64,000 nucleotides of DNA from GWA1-39-11 sp964360265 (GTDB taxonomy: Bacteria; Patescibacteriota; Microgenomatia; Levybacterales; GWA1-39-11). Positions within the stretch are counted from its first letter, which is position 1; each line of letters begins with the position of its first letter. The notes beneath the pieces were generated by a model that was given only the letters and a program-made list of their open reading frames with translations, had not been told where the DNA came from and ran no database searches. Positions 7,341-15,339 of this stretch are shown one piece after another. The position numbers and the translations under genes were made by a program. The stretch lies in NCBI GenBank assembly GCA_964360265.1, contig CAYHUY010000001.1, positions 1 to 64,000 of the forward strand, written 5' to 3'.

Positions 7341-7988
7341 ATGGCAAAAAAAACTCTACCCAAAAAGTCAATAAAGCCCTCTATCGCCTCGGGTGGTGGT
7401 TTATCAAAACTTAGATTAAAATATCTGGTTCTTCCATCGGTCATTGTTGCTGTTGTAATTTTACTCGGAATTTTTCGCGGACAATTTGTGGTAGCTAACG
7501 TAAATGGGGAGCAGATTTCAAGAATCGAGCTAATCCGCGCACTTGAAAAAACGGAAGGGAAAAGAATTTTGGATTCACTTGTTATCCAAACACTAATTAC
7601 GCAAGAAGCTAAAAAACAAAATGTTTCTGCAACGGGTGAGAATATCCAAGGTGAAATTGCAAAAATAGAAAAAAATATTTCTGACCAAGGGCAAAAGTTA
7701 GATGATCTACTTGCAGTACAGAATTTAACCAGAAAACAATTGGAAGAACAGATAATAATACAGATTCTTTTGCAAAAAATGGTCGGAGAAAATATTCAAG
7801 TCACGGATATTGAGGTTGATGACTATATTGAAAAAAATAAAGAATCCCTTCTGGAAGATGCAAATATGGATAAGCTAAAGATAGATACAAAAGAACAATT
7901 GAAACAACAAAAAATAAACGGAAAAATTCAAGAGTTGATTCAAAAACTTCAAAAGGAAGCAAAAATTGACTACCTCCTCAAATTTTAG
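7341..7988 (+). CDS. Membrane-anchored SurA_N-like chaperone domain protein
   Basis: 215 aa with a basic N-terminus, one TM helix (about residues 29-47), then a SurA/PrsA N-domain-like helical region starting at VVANVNGEQISRIELIRALE. The parvulin PPIase domain that normally follows in SurA or PpiC proteins is absent. The remaining length is Gln/Lys-rich helix ending at YLLKF. It is probably an extracytoplasmic chaperone for secreted proteins, inferred from family resemblance. A hairpin plus T-run follows the stop. Confidence 0.7.
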   Translation: MAKKTLPKKSIKPSIASGGGLSKLRLKYLVLPSVIVAVVILLGIFRGQFVVANVNGEQISRIELIRALEKTEGKRILDSLVIQTLITQEAKKQNVSATGENIQGEIAKIEKNISDQGQKLDDLLAVQNLTRKQLEEQIIIQILLQKMVGENIQVTDIEVDDYIEKNKESLLEDANMDKLKIDTKEQLKQQKINGKIQELIQKLQKEAKIDYLLKF

Positions 7989-7993
7989 TAGAT

Positions 7994-8019
7994 TTCAAAC
8001 TTTTCCAGGAGTTTTTTGT
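7994..8019 (+). terminator. Terminator-like hairpin, repeat copy A
   Basis: An imperfect stem built from AAACTTTT and AGGAGTTT followed by TTTTTT, 6 nt after the stop at 7988. It resembles the 38-bp repeats at 9042 and 11273 over about 29 bp, with a few differences in the loop. Confidence 0.6.
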
Positions 8020-8047
8020 TGACAATTTAGCTTCTTTGGAATATATT
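8019..8047 (+). promoter_or_regulatory. Sigma-70 promoter TTGACA-17-TATATT
   Basis: TTGACA (8019-8024), a 17-bp spacer and TATATT (8042-8047), with ATG 8055 only 7 nt later. This is the clearest case of a complete promoter placed for leaderless transcription. Confidence 0.8.
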
Positions 8048-8054
8048 CCCCATT

Positions 8055-9047
8055 ATGCCTGTTGAATTATTTGTACCAAAATTTGAGCGAGAGGAGAGAA
8101 CTAAGCGGTTTTTGGCACTTGATTCGATTTCTGAACTTGCTCCGAAAAATGATCGCAGACGCGGGCGTTTTGGTTATAGAACTAATACGTTGGCAGATAT
8201 GATTAGAAGCAGATCCGAAAAGGGCGATGGTGTTTGCCGGAATTTGGACCAGGTACTTTTTGCATCTGGCACTGCGCCAGTTGATGTTTATTACTTTGAA
8301 GAGACAGGAGGGTATCAAGTATCGTTGGAAGTTTTGAAACCGGATGGCAAACTCGCTTCAAATGTACATTTTAAATTTGACCACAATAATAAGTTTGTGA
8401 ACGCAAAATGCAAGAATGAAGTCGGAGTTGGGGAATTCGATTGGGTGTGGCCCTCTTTTAGTACAGATGTTTTAAAAATGCTTCGTGATGATTTGCAAAG
8501 TGGTCGTGAATCTTGGGCGGAGAAGCTGAGATTGGAAGCAGATAATTATTACCAAAAAATTGGTGAAAGTTATCCTGACGCGGTGCGAGAGGTTAAAAAA
8601 TTGATAGATAAATTAGATGAAAGATCAAATTATCATGGCAATGGGGAATTGTTTGTTTTTGGTTTACCTGTTCAAGGTGATGGAAGCAGGTTAAATTTAG
8701 AGCTTCAGGTGGCTATGCCATCCCTGAATGAGGAGATTAATCGAATTGTTTGGCACTTAAATTCTGACGGAGAGAGGCTAAAACAATACAATGATGGATC
8801 AAGGTTTGGCGCGCCAGTTAGCGTGGTTGTTTTTGATGATTTTGACATAACGGTGCGTGGGTACAGTTCTCGATATAGATATCCGATAAAAATTGGTTTA
8901 GATAGGGTTGAGGGAAATTTCTCGAGTTTTATGCAAGGGGGAGTAGGTGGACATTTTGCACTTATAACAAGCTTGTTTAGTGACGATCGTGACGCAGTTC
9001 TCCTATATACAGACCCAGTTTCTACATACACAGTTTTTAGAGATTAA
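8055..9047 (+). CDS. Protein of unknown function (330 aa)
   Basis: A soluble-looking protein with no signal peptide or TM segment. I recognise no family. The N-terminal 60 residues are basic (RRRGRFGYR). Residues about 75-135 and 195-330 alternate short beta strands, and a charged helix lies at about 150-190. It has its own strong promoter and lies between two copies of a terminator-like repeat (7994 and 9042), so it may be an accessory gene acquired as a unit. Confidence 0.65.
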   Translation: MPVELFVPKFEREERTKRFLALDSISELAPKNDRRRGRFGYRTNTLADMIRSRSEKGDGVCRNLDQVLFASGTAPVDVYYFEETGGYQVSLEVLKPDGKLASNVHFKFDHNNKFVNAKCKNEVGVGEFDWVWPSFSTDVLKMLRDDLQSGRESWAEKLRLEADNYYQKIGESYPDAVREVKKLIDKLDERSNYHGNGELFVFGLPVQGDGSRLNLELQVAMPSLNEEINRIVWHLNSDGERLKQYNDGSRFGAPVSVVVFDDFDITVRGYSSRYRYPIKIGLDRVEGNFSSFMQGGVGGHFALITSLFSDDRDAVLLYTDPVSTYTVFRD

Positions 9048-9079
9048 TATATCTCAAACTTCTCAAGGAGTTTTTTGTT
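9042..9079 (+). repeat. 38-bp terminator-like repeat, copy B
   Basis: Identical to copy C (11273-11310) except for two bases. It contains a 7-bp imperfect stem (AAACTTC / GGAGTTT) and TTTTTT, so it can terminate the gene ending at 9047. The stop codon of that gene is inside the repeat. Confidence 0.7.
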
Positions 9080-9113
9080 GCTTTCGAGTCAAAGCTACCT
9101 ATCAATATTATTA

Positions 9114-9143
9114 GTCTCGCTTCGCAACGGAAACCGAGATTTT
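9114..9143 (+). terminator. Possible second hairpin downstream of the 330-aa gene
   Basis: TCTCG and CGAGA arms with a 15-nt loop followed by TTTTCT. It is weak. The rest of the 9080-9215 gap shows no gene. Confidence 0.3.
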
Positions 9144-9215
9144 CTAAAAGGAGTTATTTTTGAGCTAAAATACTAATGGTTTATCTTAGGTATGTTATGT
9201 GAACGAGTATCTTCT

Positions 9216-11180
9216 CTACGGAACAAACCAGTCCAAGAATTCTCCTTTGTTAAGCACTTGTATTTGCTCTCCGCTTTCGATATTTTCTATCTTGGAACCA
9301 TCAATAAGCCATTTTCCGTCACGAGACAAAATTGGGTAGTCTATCTCAGGGTATTTACCGTAACCTCTTTGTACTTTCTTTAGAATTTTTGATGACGAGG
9401 TCGATAAGGATACTTGATATACTGCGTATTCCCCGTCAACAGTTGGCGTATATACTGGCTTGTATACAAAGATTAAATCTGATCCTATTAGCCTGGCTCT
9501 CCAAGGCCGAAAACTTTGTGAGCCGTAACTAGTACTCCCTAATATGTCCAGGTGTAAATCACCTAAACCAAGGCTTTCCTTGGTTAAAATTTTCTCTTCG
9601 CCAGTTTCTATATTAACCTGCCCTATAAAATCAGAGGTTCCCAACAATTTCCTGCTTCCTTTTTCATCGGGCTGAGTATAGTTTTTCTCAGAACTGACAT
9701 AGACTATACTCCTACCATCTTGCGACCAAAAATAGTGACTTATGTCATTTGTGTAGTTAAGCGCTGATTTTGAATTTGGCGTTTGTATAGTGACAAATTT
9801 TGCCTTAGAGTTTGCGTCTATTACTTCTATTTGATCGCTCTCAAAGTGCTTTACTCCCACCATAACTCTACTTTTATACGCAATTTTAGTCCCGTCTGGA
9901 GAATAGTTTGGCGAAGATAAGGTTGATTTATTTATTGCGGAGTAGTTATAGCTTCCGTCACTTGCATTTCCTCCAGTTTCTCGTACACCTATTTTAGTTT
10001 CAAAAAGTGGTTCACTCTTAAATTCTTGGGTATCGAGCCTTATTAAACGCTGACCAGTTAAGTCGTCTGGATTGTTAAGTCTATCAGGTTTAACCATGAT
10101 ACGGTAATTGGAGAGAGCTAAAAAATAACGACTGTCAGGCGACCATTGGTCCTGGTTTCGATGATTAAGTTCCTCGATCCTTTGTTGTACGAATCCTTCT
10201 TCAGATTGAAATCGTTCTAATTCTAACTTCCAGCTTTTGCCTGTTTCCAAATCATAAACTGCCTGAGCAGAACCAGAAAATTTTGGATCAATCACTTTTG
10301 TCCCGTCTGGCGAGATAATTAGATCAGTGGACAATGTAAAAACTTTATTAAAAATCCGCTTAGATTCTCCCGAAGAGTCGATTCTATAAACCGCCCTTTG
10401 TTGCTCATAACTTTTTTCGGAGATACCTAGACCGATATTAGAATCTAACTTATCAAGATAATAGTAGGTTCCATAAGGAGGCTTCGGGCTCGTTTTATTA
10501 GAAACATCTGGTTGTGCCTGATTATTATATTGATTATAGACTTTTGGAACCCAGCCAATACTATTGGTTATTAAAAAAAAAGTAACTGCTACTACGAGCA
10601 GGAATCCCGTGTAAAGGCTTGCAAAAAATGGCTTACTACTTAAAGCTGAAAGTATTACTAGACCAAAAGTTGACACCAATACTATCAGGAGTTGGGGTGC
10701 AGAAAAGAAAATAAGTTGAAAAAAGGACAAAATCAGCAATCCTGACGGATTACGAAGCAGAGCTAAGATAAATGGTGAAGTTGTAAAAAACATTAGCGAT
10801 ACTAGAACCAGAAACGAAATTATTACTGGGAGTCTTTTTCTGTTAGTGGTTGCTGAAAAAACTAAGATACCTGGCAATAAAAGAGTTGCTGTGAGAACAA
10901 TCATTCTCACCAGAAAAAGTAAGACCGCTGGCACTTCAACATTTCCTCTACTGATAGTTGACATTGCAATGCTCAGTGAATCTCTGTTGAAGAATAACGA
11001 TATAACTAAAATCGGTAAGGAAATTACAAGGAATAATTTCAAGCCACTAAGACTTTTGAGCCCATCCATTAGAGATGGTCTTTCAATAGGTTTTGGAATT
11101 TCTGACGATTGGTCACTTGTTGGTTGTTTGATTGGATTGGGATCTGCCAAGTTCTGACCATTCTGTTGAATGCCATCCAT
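9216..11180 (-). CDS. Multi-TM protein with C-terminal WD40/TolB-like beta-propeller
   Basis: 654 aa. The N-terminal third has about five TM helices (residues 45-215). The rest is predicted extracytoplasmic and shows repeated PD40/TolB-type blades: LIISPDGTKVIDP, WSPDSRYFLALS, YSPDGTKIAYKS, WSQDGRSIVYVS and LSRDGKWLIDG. Such propellers usually bind proteins or ligands; no catalytic motif is visible. Upstream, TGG-TAGCAT ends 6 nt before ATG 11180, again leaderless in style. The gene sits between repeat copies B and C. Confidence 0.72.
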   Translation of the reverse strand: MDGIQQNGQNLADPNPIKQPTSDQSSEIPKPIERPSLMDGLKSLSGLKLFLVISLPILVISLFFNRDSLSIAMSTISRGNVEVPAVLLFLVRMIVLTATLLLPGILVFSATTNRKRLPVIISFLVLVSLMFFTTSPFILALLRNPSGLLILSFFQLIFFSAPQLLIVLVSTFGLVILSALSSKPFFASLYTGFLLVVAVTFFLITNSIGWVPKVYNQYNNQAQPDVSNKTSPKPPYGTYYYLDKLDSNIGLGISEKSYEQQRAVYRIDSSGESKRIFNKVFTLSTDLIISPDGTKVIDPKFSGSAQAVYDLETGKSWKLELERFQSEEGFVQQRIEELNHRNQDQWSPDSRYFLALSNYRIMVKPDRLNNPDDLTGQRLIRLDTQEFKSEPLFETKIGVRETGGNASDGSYNYSAINKSTLSSPNYSPDGTKIAYKSRVMVGVKHFESDQIEVIDANSKAKFVTIQTPNSKSALNYTNDISHYFWSQDGRSIVYVSSEKNYTQPDEKGSRKLLGTSDFIGQVNIETGEEKILTKESLGLGDLHLDILGSTSYGSQSFRPWRARLIGSDLIFVYKPVYTPTVDGEYAVYQVSLSTSSSKILKKVQRGYGKYPEIDYPILSRDGKWLIDGSKIENIESGEQIQVLNKGEFLDWFVP

Positions 11181-11272
11181 AATTATATGCTACCATTTAA
11201 TTGTGGCAGTGTCGATAACAGCTATAAGACGAAAAACGAGGATAAGCCATGATTTTCTCAAAAGTGGGACTG

Positions 11273-11310
11273 GATTAATATATTTCAAACTTCTCAAGGA
11301 GTTTTTTATT
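11273..11310 (+). repeat. 38-bp terminator-like repeat, copy C (overlaps the ABC gene 3' end)
   Basis: The same 38-bp sequence as copy B with two changes. Read on the minus strand it encodes the last residues (KKLLEKFEIY) and stop of the ABC transporter. On the plus strand it keeps the hairpin plus TTTTTT. Confidence 0.7.
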
Positions 11311-13044
11311 CCCCTCTATTTGATAGTGAAGAAGATCTGAATATATCCCGGGCTTGCTGGAAAGATTTTGGGGACTCCCCTGCTCCATAATCTTCCCTTC
11401 GTGAATTACTATGATTTTTTCAGCATTCTGAATCGTTGAAAAGCGATGAGCAATAATAACAACAAGCTTGTCTTGCATGAGATTCTCAAGCGCGTCCTGC
11501 ACTTCACGCTCGCTTTTTGCGTCAAGTGAAGATGTTGCCTCATCCAAAATTAATATGGGAGCATCGCGAAGTAACGCTCGGGCAATTTGAATTCTCTGTT
11601 TTTGACCTCCAGAAAGCCTAACTCCCCTCTCTCCTACCTCGCTGTCTAAACCCTTTGGCAATCGCATAACAAAATCATATGCATTTGCAAGTTTCAGGGA
11701 ACGTAAGACTTCCTCTGAGGTCGCCTTTTCTTTACCATAAGAAACATTCTCTCGGATTGTCGAGGAAAATAATTCGCTTTCTTGAAAAACCAGGGAGATA
11801 TTATCTCTTATATATTTAGCCTCAAGATTTTTGTAGTTTTTGCTGTTTAAATATATGTTTCCCGATACAGGATCATAAAATTTCAAAATCAAATTAATTA
11901 TTGTAGTTTTACCGGCACCCGAATGACCAACTAGCGCAACCGTTTCATTTTCTCCTACAGTAAATGAAACATCTTCTAAGACATTGTCGGATTTTTCATA
12001 TTTAAAAGAAACATTTTCAAAACGAATTGCTGGATTTTTTATTTTCCTGAAACTTTTTTTTAGAGCATATTTCTCAACGGATTTTAAATTCAAAATTCTA
12101 AAATATTCCCTGGATCCGGATTCTGCTTCCTGAACTCTTGTTAAAATGTACGACATTGCAAATAGCGGACGCCTAGCCTGCGCAACTAACTGAACTATCA
12201 AAACCATTTCTCCAATTGTAAAAGCCCCGCGAAATGTATTATAAAAAACCACAATATTTACAAGAAGCAAAACTATATTAAGAGAAAACCCGCGGAAGAA
12301 GTCAAAAGCATGATAGGTAGTGCTCTGTTTATCATATATTTTATTTATGTCGATAAGATTTCTTACAACAAATTTGAACTCGCTTATTTCATTGTTAAAA
12401 CTACGAACTAACGGCATATTGAGGATTACTTCCTGAATTCTGCCGCGCGTTATATCTTCAATTTTATTTTTCTCAACCTCTCGCTTTCCCCATTTTATTG
12501 TCGAGTAATAAGATAAACCAATATATATGGGGAACAAAAGAGATGTAAAAATCGCAATCGGAATACTATAGTAGGCAAGAATTACAATCGTAAATACGCT
12601 TTGAAGGATTGCCGGCAATATAAAATTGGTTGAAGTATTAGTGAAGTCCTGGATAACTTGCATTCCCCGATTCAGTTGATTAACTATTTTTCCCGACAAT
12701 TCAGAATCAAAATAACTTTGGGGAAGCGTGAGTACTTTATCATAAAACTTCTCTGTCAAAAATTTCCTGAGGCGCCCGGATAGATAGTCGCCCAATCGAT
12801 CGCTTATTGTAGTAATAACCAGGGAGATAAAATTTGCAAAAAAGGCAAGAGCAATCAGAATCCCAAGCAAAGTTAAATTTCCGCCCTTACCTTCTACTTC
12901 TCCCACTATCTCATCAACTATAAATTTTGAAATAATTGGCGCAATTAACTCAAGAATTGAAGATAGTAAAATTAAAAGACTAATAAACAGAAAAACCTTG
13001 TGTAGGGGTTTTGAAACAGCAATAATTTTTGCGATATTTTTCAT
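11275..13044 (-). CDS. ABC exporter, fused membrane and ATPase domains
   Basis: 589 aa half-transporter that works as a dimer. A type IV exporter membrane domain with six TM helices covers residues 1-310. The nucleotide-binding domain follows, with Walker A GHSGAGKTT, the Q-loop SLVFQE, signature LSGGQKQR, Walker B ILILDEATSS and the H-loop AHRFST. This MsbA/LmrA-like architecture exports lipids, peptides or drugs; the substrate cannot be told. An extended -10 (TGG-TATCAT) lies 11 nt before ATG 13044. The last codons coincide with the 38-bp repeat. Confidence 0.92.
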   Translation of the reverse strand: MKNIAKIIAVSKPLHKVFLFISLLILLSSILELIAPIISKFIVDEIVGEVEGKGGNLTLLGILIALAFFANFISLVITTISDRLGDYLSGRLRKFLTEKFYDKVLTLPQSYFDSELSGKIVNQLNRGMQVIQDFTNTSTNFILPAILQSVFTIVILAYYSIPIAIFTSLLFPIYIGLSYYSTIKWGKREVEKNKIEDITRGRIQEVILNMPLVRSFNNEISEFKFVVRNLIDINKIYDKQSTTYHAFDFFRGFSLNIVLLLVNIVVFYNTFRGAFTIGEMVLIVQLVAQARRPLFAMSYILTRVQEAESGSREYFRILNLKSVEKYALKKSFRKIKNPAIRFENVSFKYEKSDNVLEDVSFTVGENETVALVGHSGAGKTTIINLILKFYDPVSGNIYLNSKNYKNLEAKYIRDNISLVFQESELFSSTIRENVSYGKEKATSEEVLRSLKLANAYDFVMRLPKGLDSEVGERGVRLSGGQKQRIQIARALLRDAPILILDEATSSLDAKSEREVQDALENLMQDKLVVIIAHRFSTIQNAEKIIVIHEGKIMEQGSPQNLSSKPGIYSDLLHYQIEGNKKLLEKFEIY

Positions 13045-13160
13045 TTCTTGTGCTTATGATACCATAGGAGCATGGTACAAAGTTCACGAAAATACTGGTT
13101 TTCAAATAAATATTGTATCTCTTTGGGTCAACAATCGTTCTCTTATTTATCTGCCATTTG

Positions 13161-13196
13161 ACAGGCGGCCCCCTCAAAAAAATACGAATTTAAACC
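13161..13196. repeat. 36-bp direct repeat, left copy flanking the DGR target locus
   Basis: It matches 14465-14500 at 35 of 36 positions. It begins ACAGGCGGCCCCCTC, followed by an A-run and TACGAA. The copy lies 15 bp upstream of the target-gene promoter. Together the two copies enclose target gene 1 and the second repeat copy. Confidence 0.85.
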
Positions 13197-13211
13197 GCCT
13201 ACACTTATCTC

Positions 13212-13240
13212 TTGACAAGACCCTATAGTTAGTATAAAAT
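13212..13240 (+). promoter_or_regulatory. Promoter of DGR target 1, shared with target 2
   Basis: TTGACA (13212-13217), a 17-bp spacer and TAAAAT (13235-13240). From TCTTGACAAG through GCTCGGATT it is almost the same as the block upstream of target 2 (45774-45813 on the minus strand). Confidence 0.85.
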
Positions 13241-13250
13241 GCTCGGATTA

Positions 13251-13940
13251 ATGAATAATTATAAAGAACTTCCATCGTGGGCTTCTTTAGAGCAACAAAG
13301 GCAATATGCTCACGGAATTGCCGAGGTTAACGCTACTGTTGAAAGGCTCCATGCAGAAGGACGGCTCCCAGATGTCTTTTCGCCTGGACCATCAAGATTA
13401 CACCCATCGCTTGAAGGCAAAATCCGTATCGAGCCTTGGACAATGGGTGGAAAAGACGGACAAACGCTTCTTGCCGAAATTACTGGACGAGGTGTTAAGT
13501 TCTCTTATGCCAAAAGTATGGTTGAAAACCCCGAGTTTACAACTTTACCCGAACCTACAACAATTGAAGTTAGCCTGTTAAAGGTCGGGGACTTAGGAAT
13601 TAAAAAGGATTATCCTACAACCGCTGATATCATTGGAACAAAAAATGATGTTGGTGAGCAAGGAAATTCTGCCCCCTTCACTAAAGGGGAAATAAGCGAA
13701 TTAGGCCTTGAGCTTTTACCTGCCGAAGCACTTCTCCACTACCTTCTTGAAAATGGGGATAAGCTACAACGTGGTGAACCAATTATTGCCGGTATGAAGC
13801 CTATCACTGATTCCGACGGCAGTCCGATCGTGTTCTATGTGGGGCGCCGTGATGGTGGGTTGTGGCTCCGTGGCCTTTGGGCGGGTCCTGACTACCGGTG
13901 GGGTCCTGGCTATCAGTTTGCTTTCGGTGTCCGCAAGTAA
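13251..13940 (+). CDS. DGR target protein 1 (variable C-terminus, CLec-like)
   Basis: A predicted 229-aa cytoplasmic protein. The N-terminal 185 residues have no family I recognise. The last 44 are encoded by a variable repeat with invariant LWL, W, RW and QFAFGVRK framework residues, a pattern typical of C-type-lectin-fold DGR targets. Variable residues alternate with this framework. The start is ATG 13251, not 13239: the promoter block is shared with target 2, where the upstream ATG is out of frame. The predicted role is ligand binding with mass-diversified specificity. A copy of the repeat lies 450 bp downstream. Confidence 0.85.
   Translation: MNNYKELPSWASLEQQRQYAHGIAEVNATVERLHAEGRLPDVFSPGPSRLHPSLEGKIRIEPWTMGGKDGQTLLAEITGRGVKFSYAKSMVENPEFTTLPEPTTIEVSLLKVGDLGIKKDYPTTADIIGTKNDVGEQGNSAPFTKGEISELGLELLPAEALLHYLLENGDKLQRGEPIIAGMKPITDSDGSPIVFYVGRRDGGLWLRGLWAGPDYRWGPGYQFAFGVRK
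13806..13938 (+). repeat. Variable repeat VR1 (DGR), inside target 1
   Basis: An ungapped 133-bp match to 14256-14388 with 24 mismatches. At 17 of them the downstream copy has A, at 3 this copy has A, and all 24 can be explained by an unseen template with A there. Mismatches fall almost only in codon positions 1 and 2. The last 21 bp before the final mismatch region are conserved, like an initiation-of-mutagenic-homing segment. Confidence 0.88.
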
Positions 13941-13952
13941 TTTTGACTTCTT

Positions 13953-13971
13953 AGACTCTTAAGTCTTTTTT
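13953..13971 (+). terminator. Hairpin and T-run after DGR target 1
   Basis: AGACT-CTTA-AGTCT followed by TTTTTA, 12 nt after the stop. It is a short stem, a plausible intrinsic terminator, and is also in the place where DGR targets often carry a hairpin downstream of the variable repeat. Confidence 0.5.
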
Positions 13972-14255
13972 ATTCTTTTGACTCTTTGTTTCTTTGGTAC
14001 TTTGATTCTTTTCGGCCGCGAATTTTTTTTATATACTCCTTATAGATTGGCTATATTAAACGGCTACGGCTTTTCAAAACCTTTCCGGCATATACTAATT
14101 GAGAACGCAAGCGATTAAGGTTTCTTGCAGAGGATTTGTATATTTGTCAAAAAAGAATAGGACTTGGTGTAGCGCACTTGAGGATTTTCTATCCCAAATA
14201 AAATACAGCCCTGAGAGGATTTGAAGGACAGTGATATAGACGGTGCGTTATACGT
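13972..14255. other. Gene-free spacer between the two DGR repeat copies
   Basis: No coding frame with a recognisable product. The first 70 bases are T-rich. I see no reverse transcriptase, tRNA or clear promoter. It may be transcribed as part of a non-coding RNA together with the following repeat copy, but nothing in the sequence proves this. Confidence 0.45.
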
Positions 14256-14388
14256 ACTGATTCCGACGGCAATCCGAACGTGTTCAATGTGGAACGCAAT
14301 GATGATGGGTTGTGGCTCAATGGCTCTTGGGCGTATCCTGGCAGCAGGTGGAATCCTGACCGTCAGTTTGCTTTCGGTGTCCGAAAGT
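14256..14388 (+). repeat. Second, A-richer DGR repeat copy (orphan VR or decayed template)
   Basis: The copy of VR1 450 bp downstream. An in-frame stop lies just upstream (14232) and there is no good start, so it is probably non-coding. The first half keeps AAT/AAC/GAA/GAT codons at every variable site. The second half carries TCT, TAT, GGC-AGC and CGT, which cannot be the template for VR1. It looks like a partly diversified copy of the same template. Confidence 0.75.
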
Positions 14389-14398
14389 GCTTTCTTTA

Positions 14399-14426
14399 CC
14401 GCAGCCTTAATGGGTTGCGGTTTTTC
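14399..14426 (+). terminator. Intrinsic terminator after the second repeat copy
   Basis: CCGCAGCC-TTAAT-GGGTTGCGG followed by TTTTTC, a GC-rich stem with a T-run. It lies 10 nt after the repeat and supports transcription through the repeat on the plus strand. Confidence 0.7.
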
Positions 14427-14464
14427 TTACCTGATGGTATCCAAATTTTTCTTCCAGCCGCCAA

Positions 14465-14500
14465 ACAGGCGGCCCCCTCAAAAAAATACGAATCTAAACC
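14465..14500. repeat. 36-bp direct repeat, right copy flanking the DGR target locus
   Basis: 35 of 36 identical to 13161-13196. A CCGCC/GGCGG hairpin forms at its left edge only in this copy. It ends 46 bp before the PD-(D/E)XK gene. Confidence 0.85.
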
Positions 14501-14546
14501 ATTGGCTAGCGGATTCATGTAATATCTGTTAAGATATTAATCTTAT

Positions 14547-15293
14547 ATGTCGGGTTTTTACACTCCAAAAAGAACAACTGATATTTACACTCCAGGTTCA
14601 AAATTTCCTTTTAAATTAAGCAGATCAAGAATTGAGAATTATGTTTCCTGTCATAGGTGTTTTTATATTGACAGGAAATTAGGCATTGATAAACCCCCTT
14701 CATATCCGTATACGCTAAATTCTGCCGTTGATAAACTTCTAAAAAAAGAGTTTGATGTCCATCGCGCAAACGGAACTGCGCATCCGTTGATGAAGCATTA
14801 TGGCGTAGATGCTACTCCAATGGCGCATGAACTTATAAATGAGTGGAGAAACCCAAGAGCTGGAATTAGATACCTTCATGTTCCCACAAATCTTATGATC
14901 TTTGGGGGGGTAGACGATGTTTGGCGTAGCGCTTCCGGGGAATTGATAATTGTTGATTATAAAGCGACAGCAAAGGAGGCAGATGTCAATATCGATGCTC
15001 CTTGGCAGCAAGCTTATAAGAGGCAACTGGAAATATACCAATGGTTATTTAGGAAGAATGGGTTTGAGGTACAAGATACAGGATATTTTGTTTATTGTAA
15101 TGGCAAAACCGATAGAATTGCCTTCGATGGAAAACTTGAATTTGATATAAAATTAATTCCATACAAAGGGAGTGACTCATGGATTGAAAAAACTCTACTT
15201 GAAATTAAGGGGTGTCTTGATGCAAACACCATACCCGAACTAAACCAAGACTGCGATTATTGTCAGTATTTAAAAAACGTTAGAAATATCTGA
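14547..15293 (+). CDS. PD-(D/E)XK nuclease, Cas4/RecB-like with four Cys
   Basis: 248 aa. The nuclease core shows GGVDDVW (Asp), then GELIIVDYKAT (E...DxK), and a following QLEIYQWL helix resembling the RecB motif. An N-terminal CHRC (about residues 32-35) and a C-terminal CDYCQYL (about 235-241) could hold an iron-sulfur cluster, as in Cas4 and AddB. No cas genes or CRISPR array lie nearby, so a DNA repair or recombination role is more likely than adaptation. A TATTAA 6 nt before ATG 14547 suggests leaderless expression. It directly follows the DGR target locus. Confidence 0.8.
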   Translation: MSGFYTPKRTTDIYTPGSKFPFKLSRSRIENYVSCHRCFYIDRKLGIDKPPSYPYTLNSAVDKLLKKEFDVHRANGTAHPLMKHYGVDATPMAHELINEWRNPRAGIRYLHVPTNLMIFGGVDDVWRSASGELIIVDYKATAKEADVNIDAPWQQAYKRQLEIYQWLFRKNGFEVQDTGYFVYCNGKTDRIAFDGKLEFDIKLIPYKGSDSWIEKTLLEIKGCLDANTIPELNQDCDYCQYLKNVRNI

Positions 15294-15303
15294 GTAGCCA
15301 CTC

Positions 15304-15333
15304 TTGACAAGTCTTCCAGGAATCCCTTAATAT
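15304..15333 (+). promoter_or_regulatory. Promoter TTGACA-18-TAATAT with leaderless GTG
   Basis: TTGACA (15304-15309) and TAATAT (15328-15333), with GTG 15340 six nt later. Confidence 0.65.
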
Positions 15334-15339
15334 TATCTT

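Noticed and set aside
14221..14532. Open frames over the second DGR repeat copy (two frames)
   Set aside because: No proper start in the repeat frame, an in-frame stop just upstream, and the other frame is out of phase with the repeat; treated as non-coding.
14547..15293. CRISPR adaptation module based on the Cas4-like gene
   Set aside because: No cas1, cas2 or repeat-spacer array anywhere in the window.
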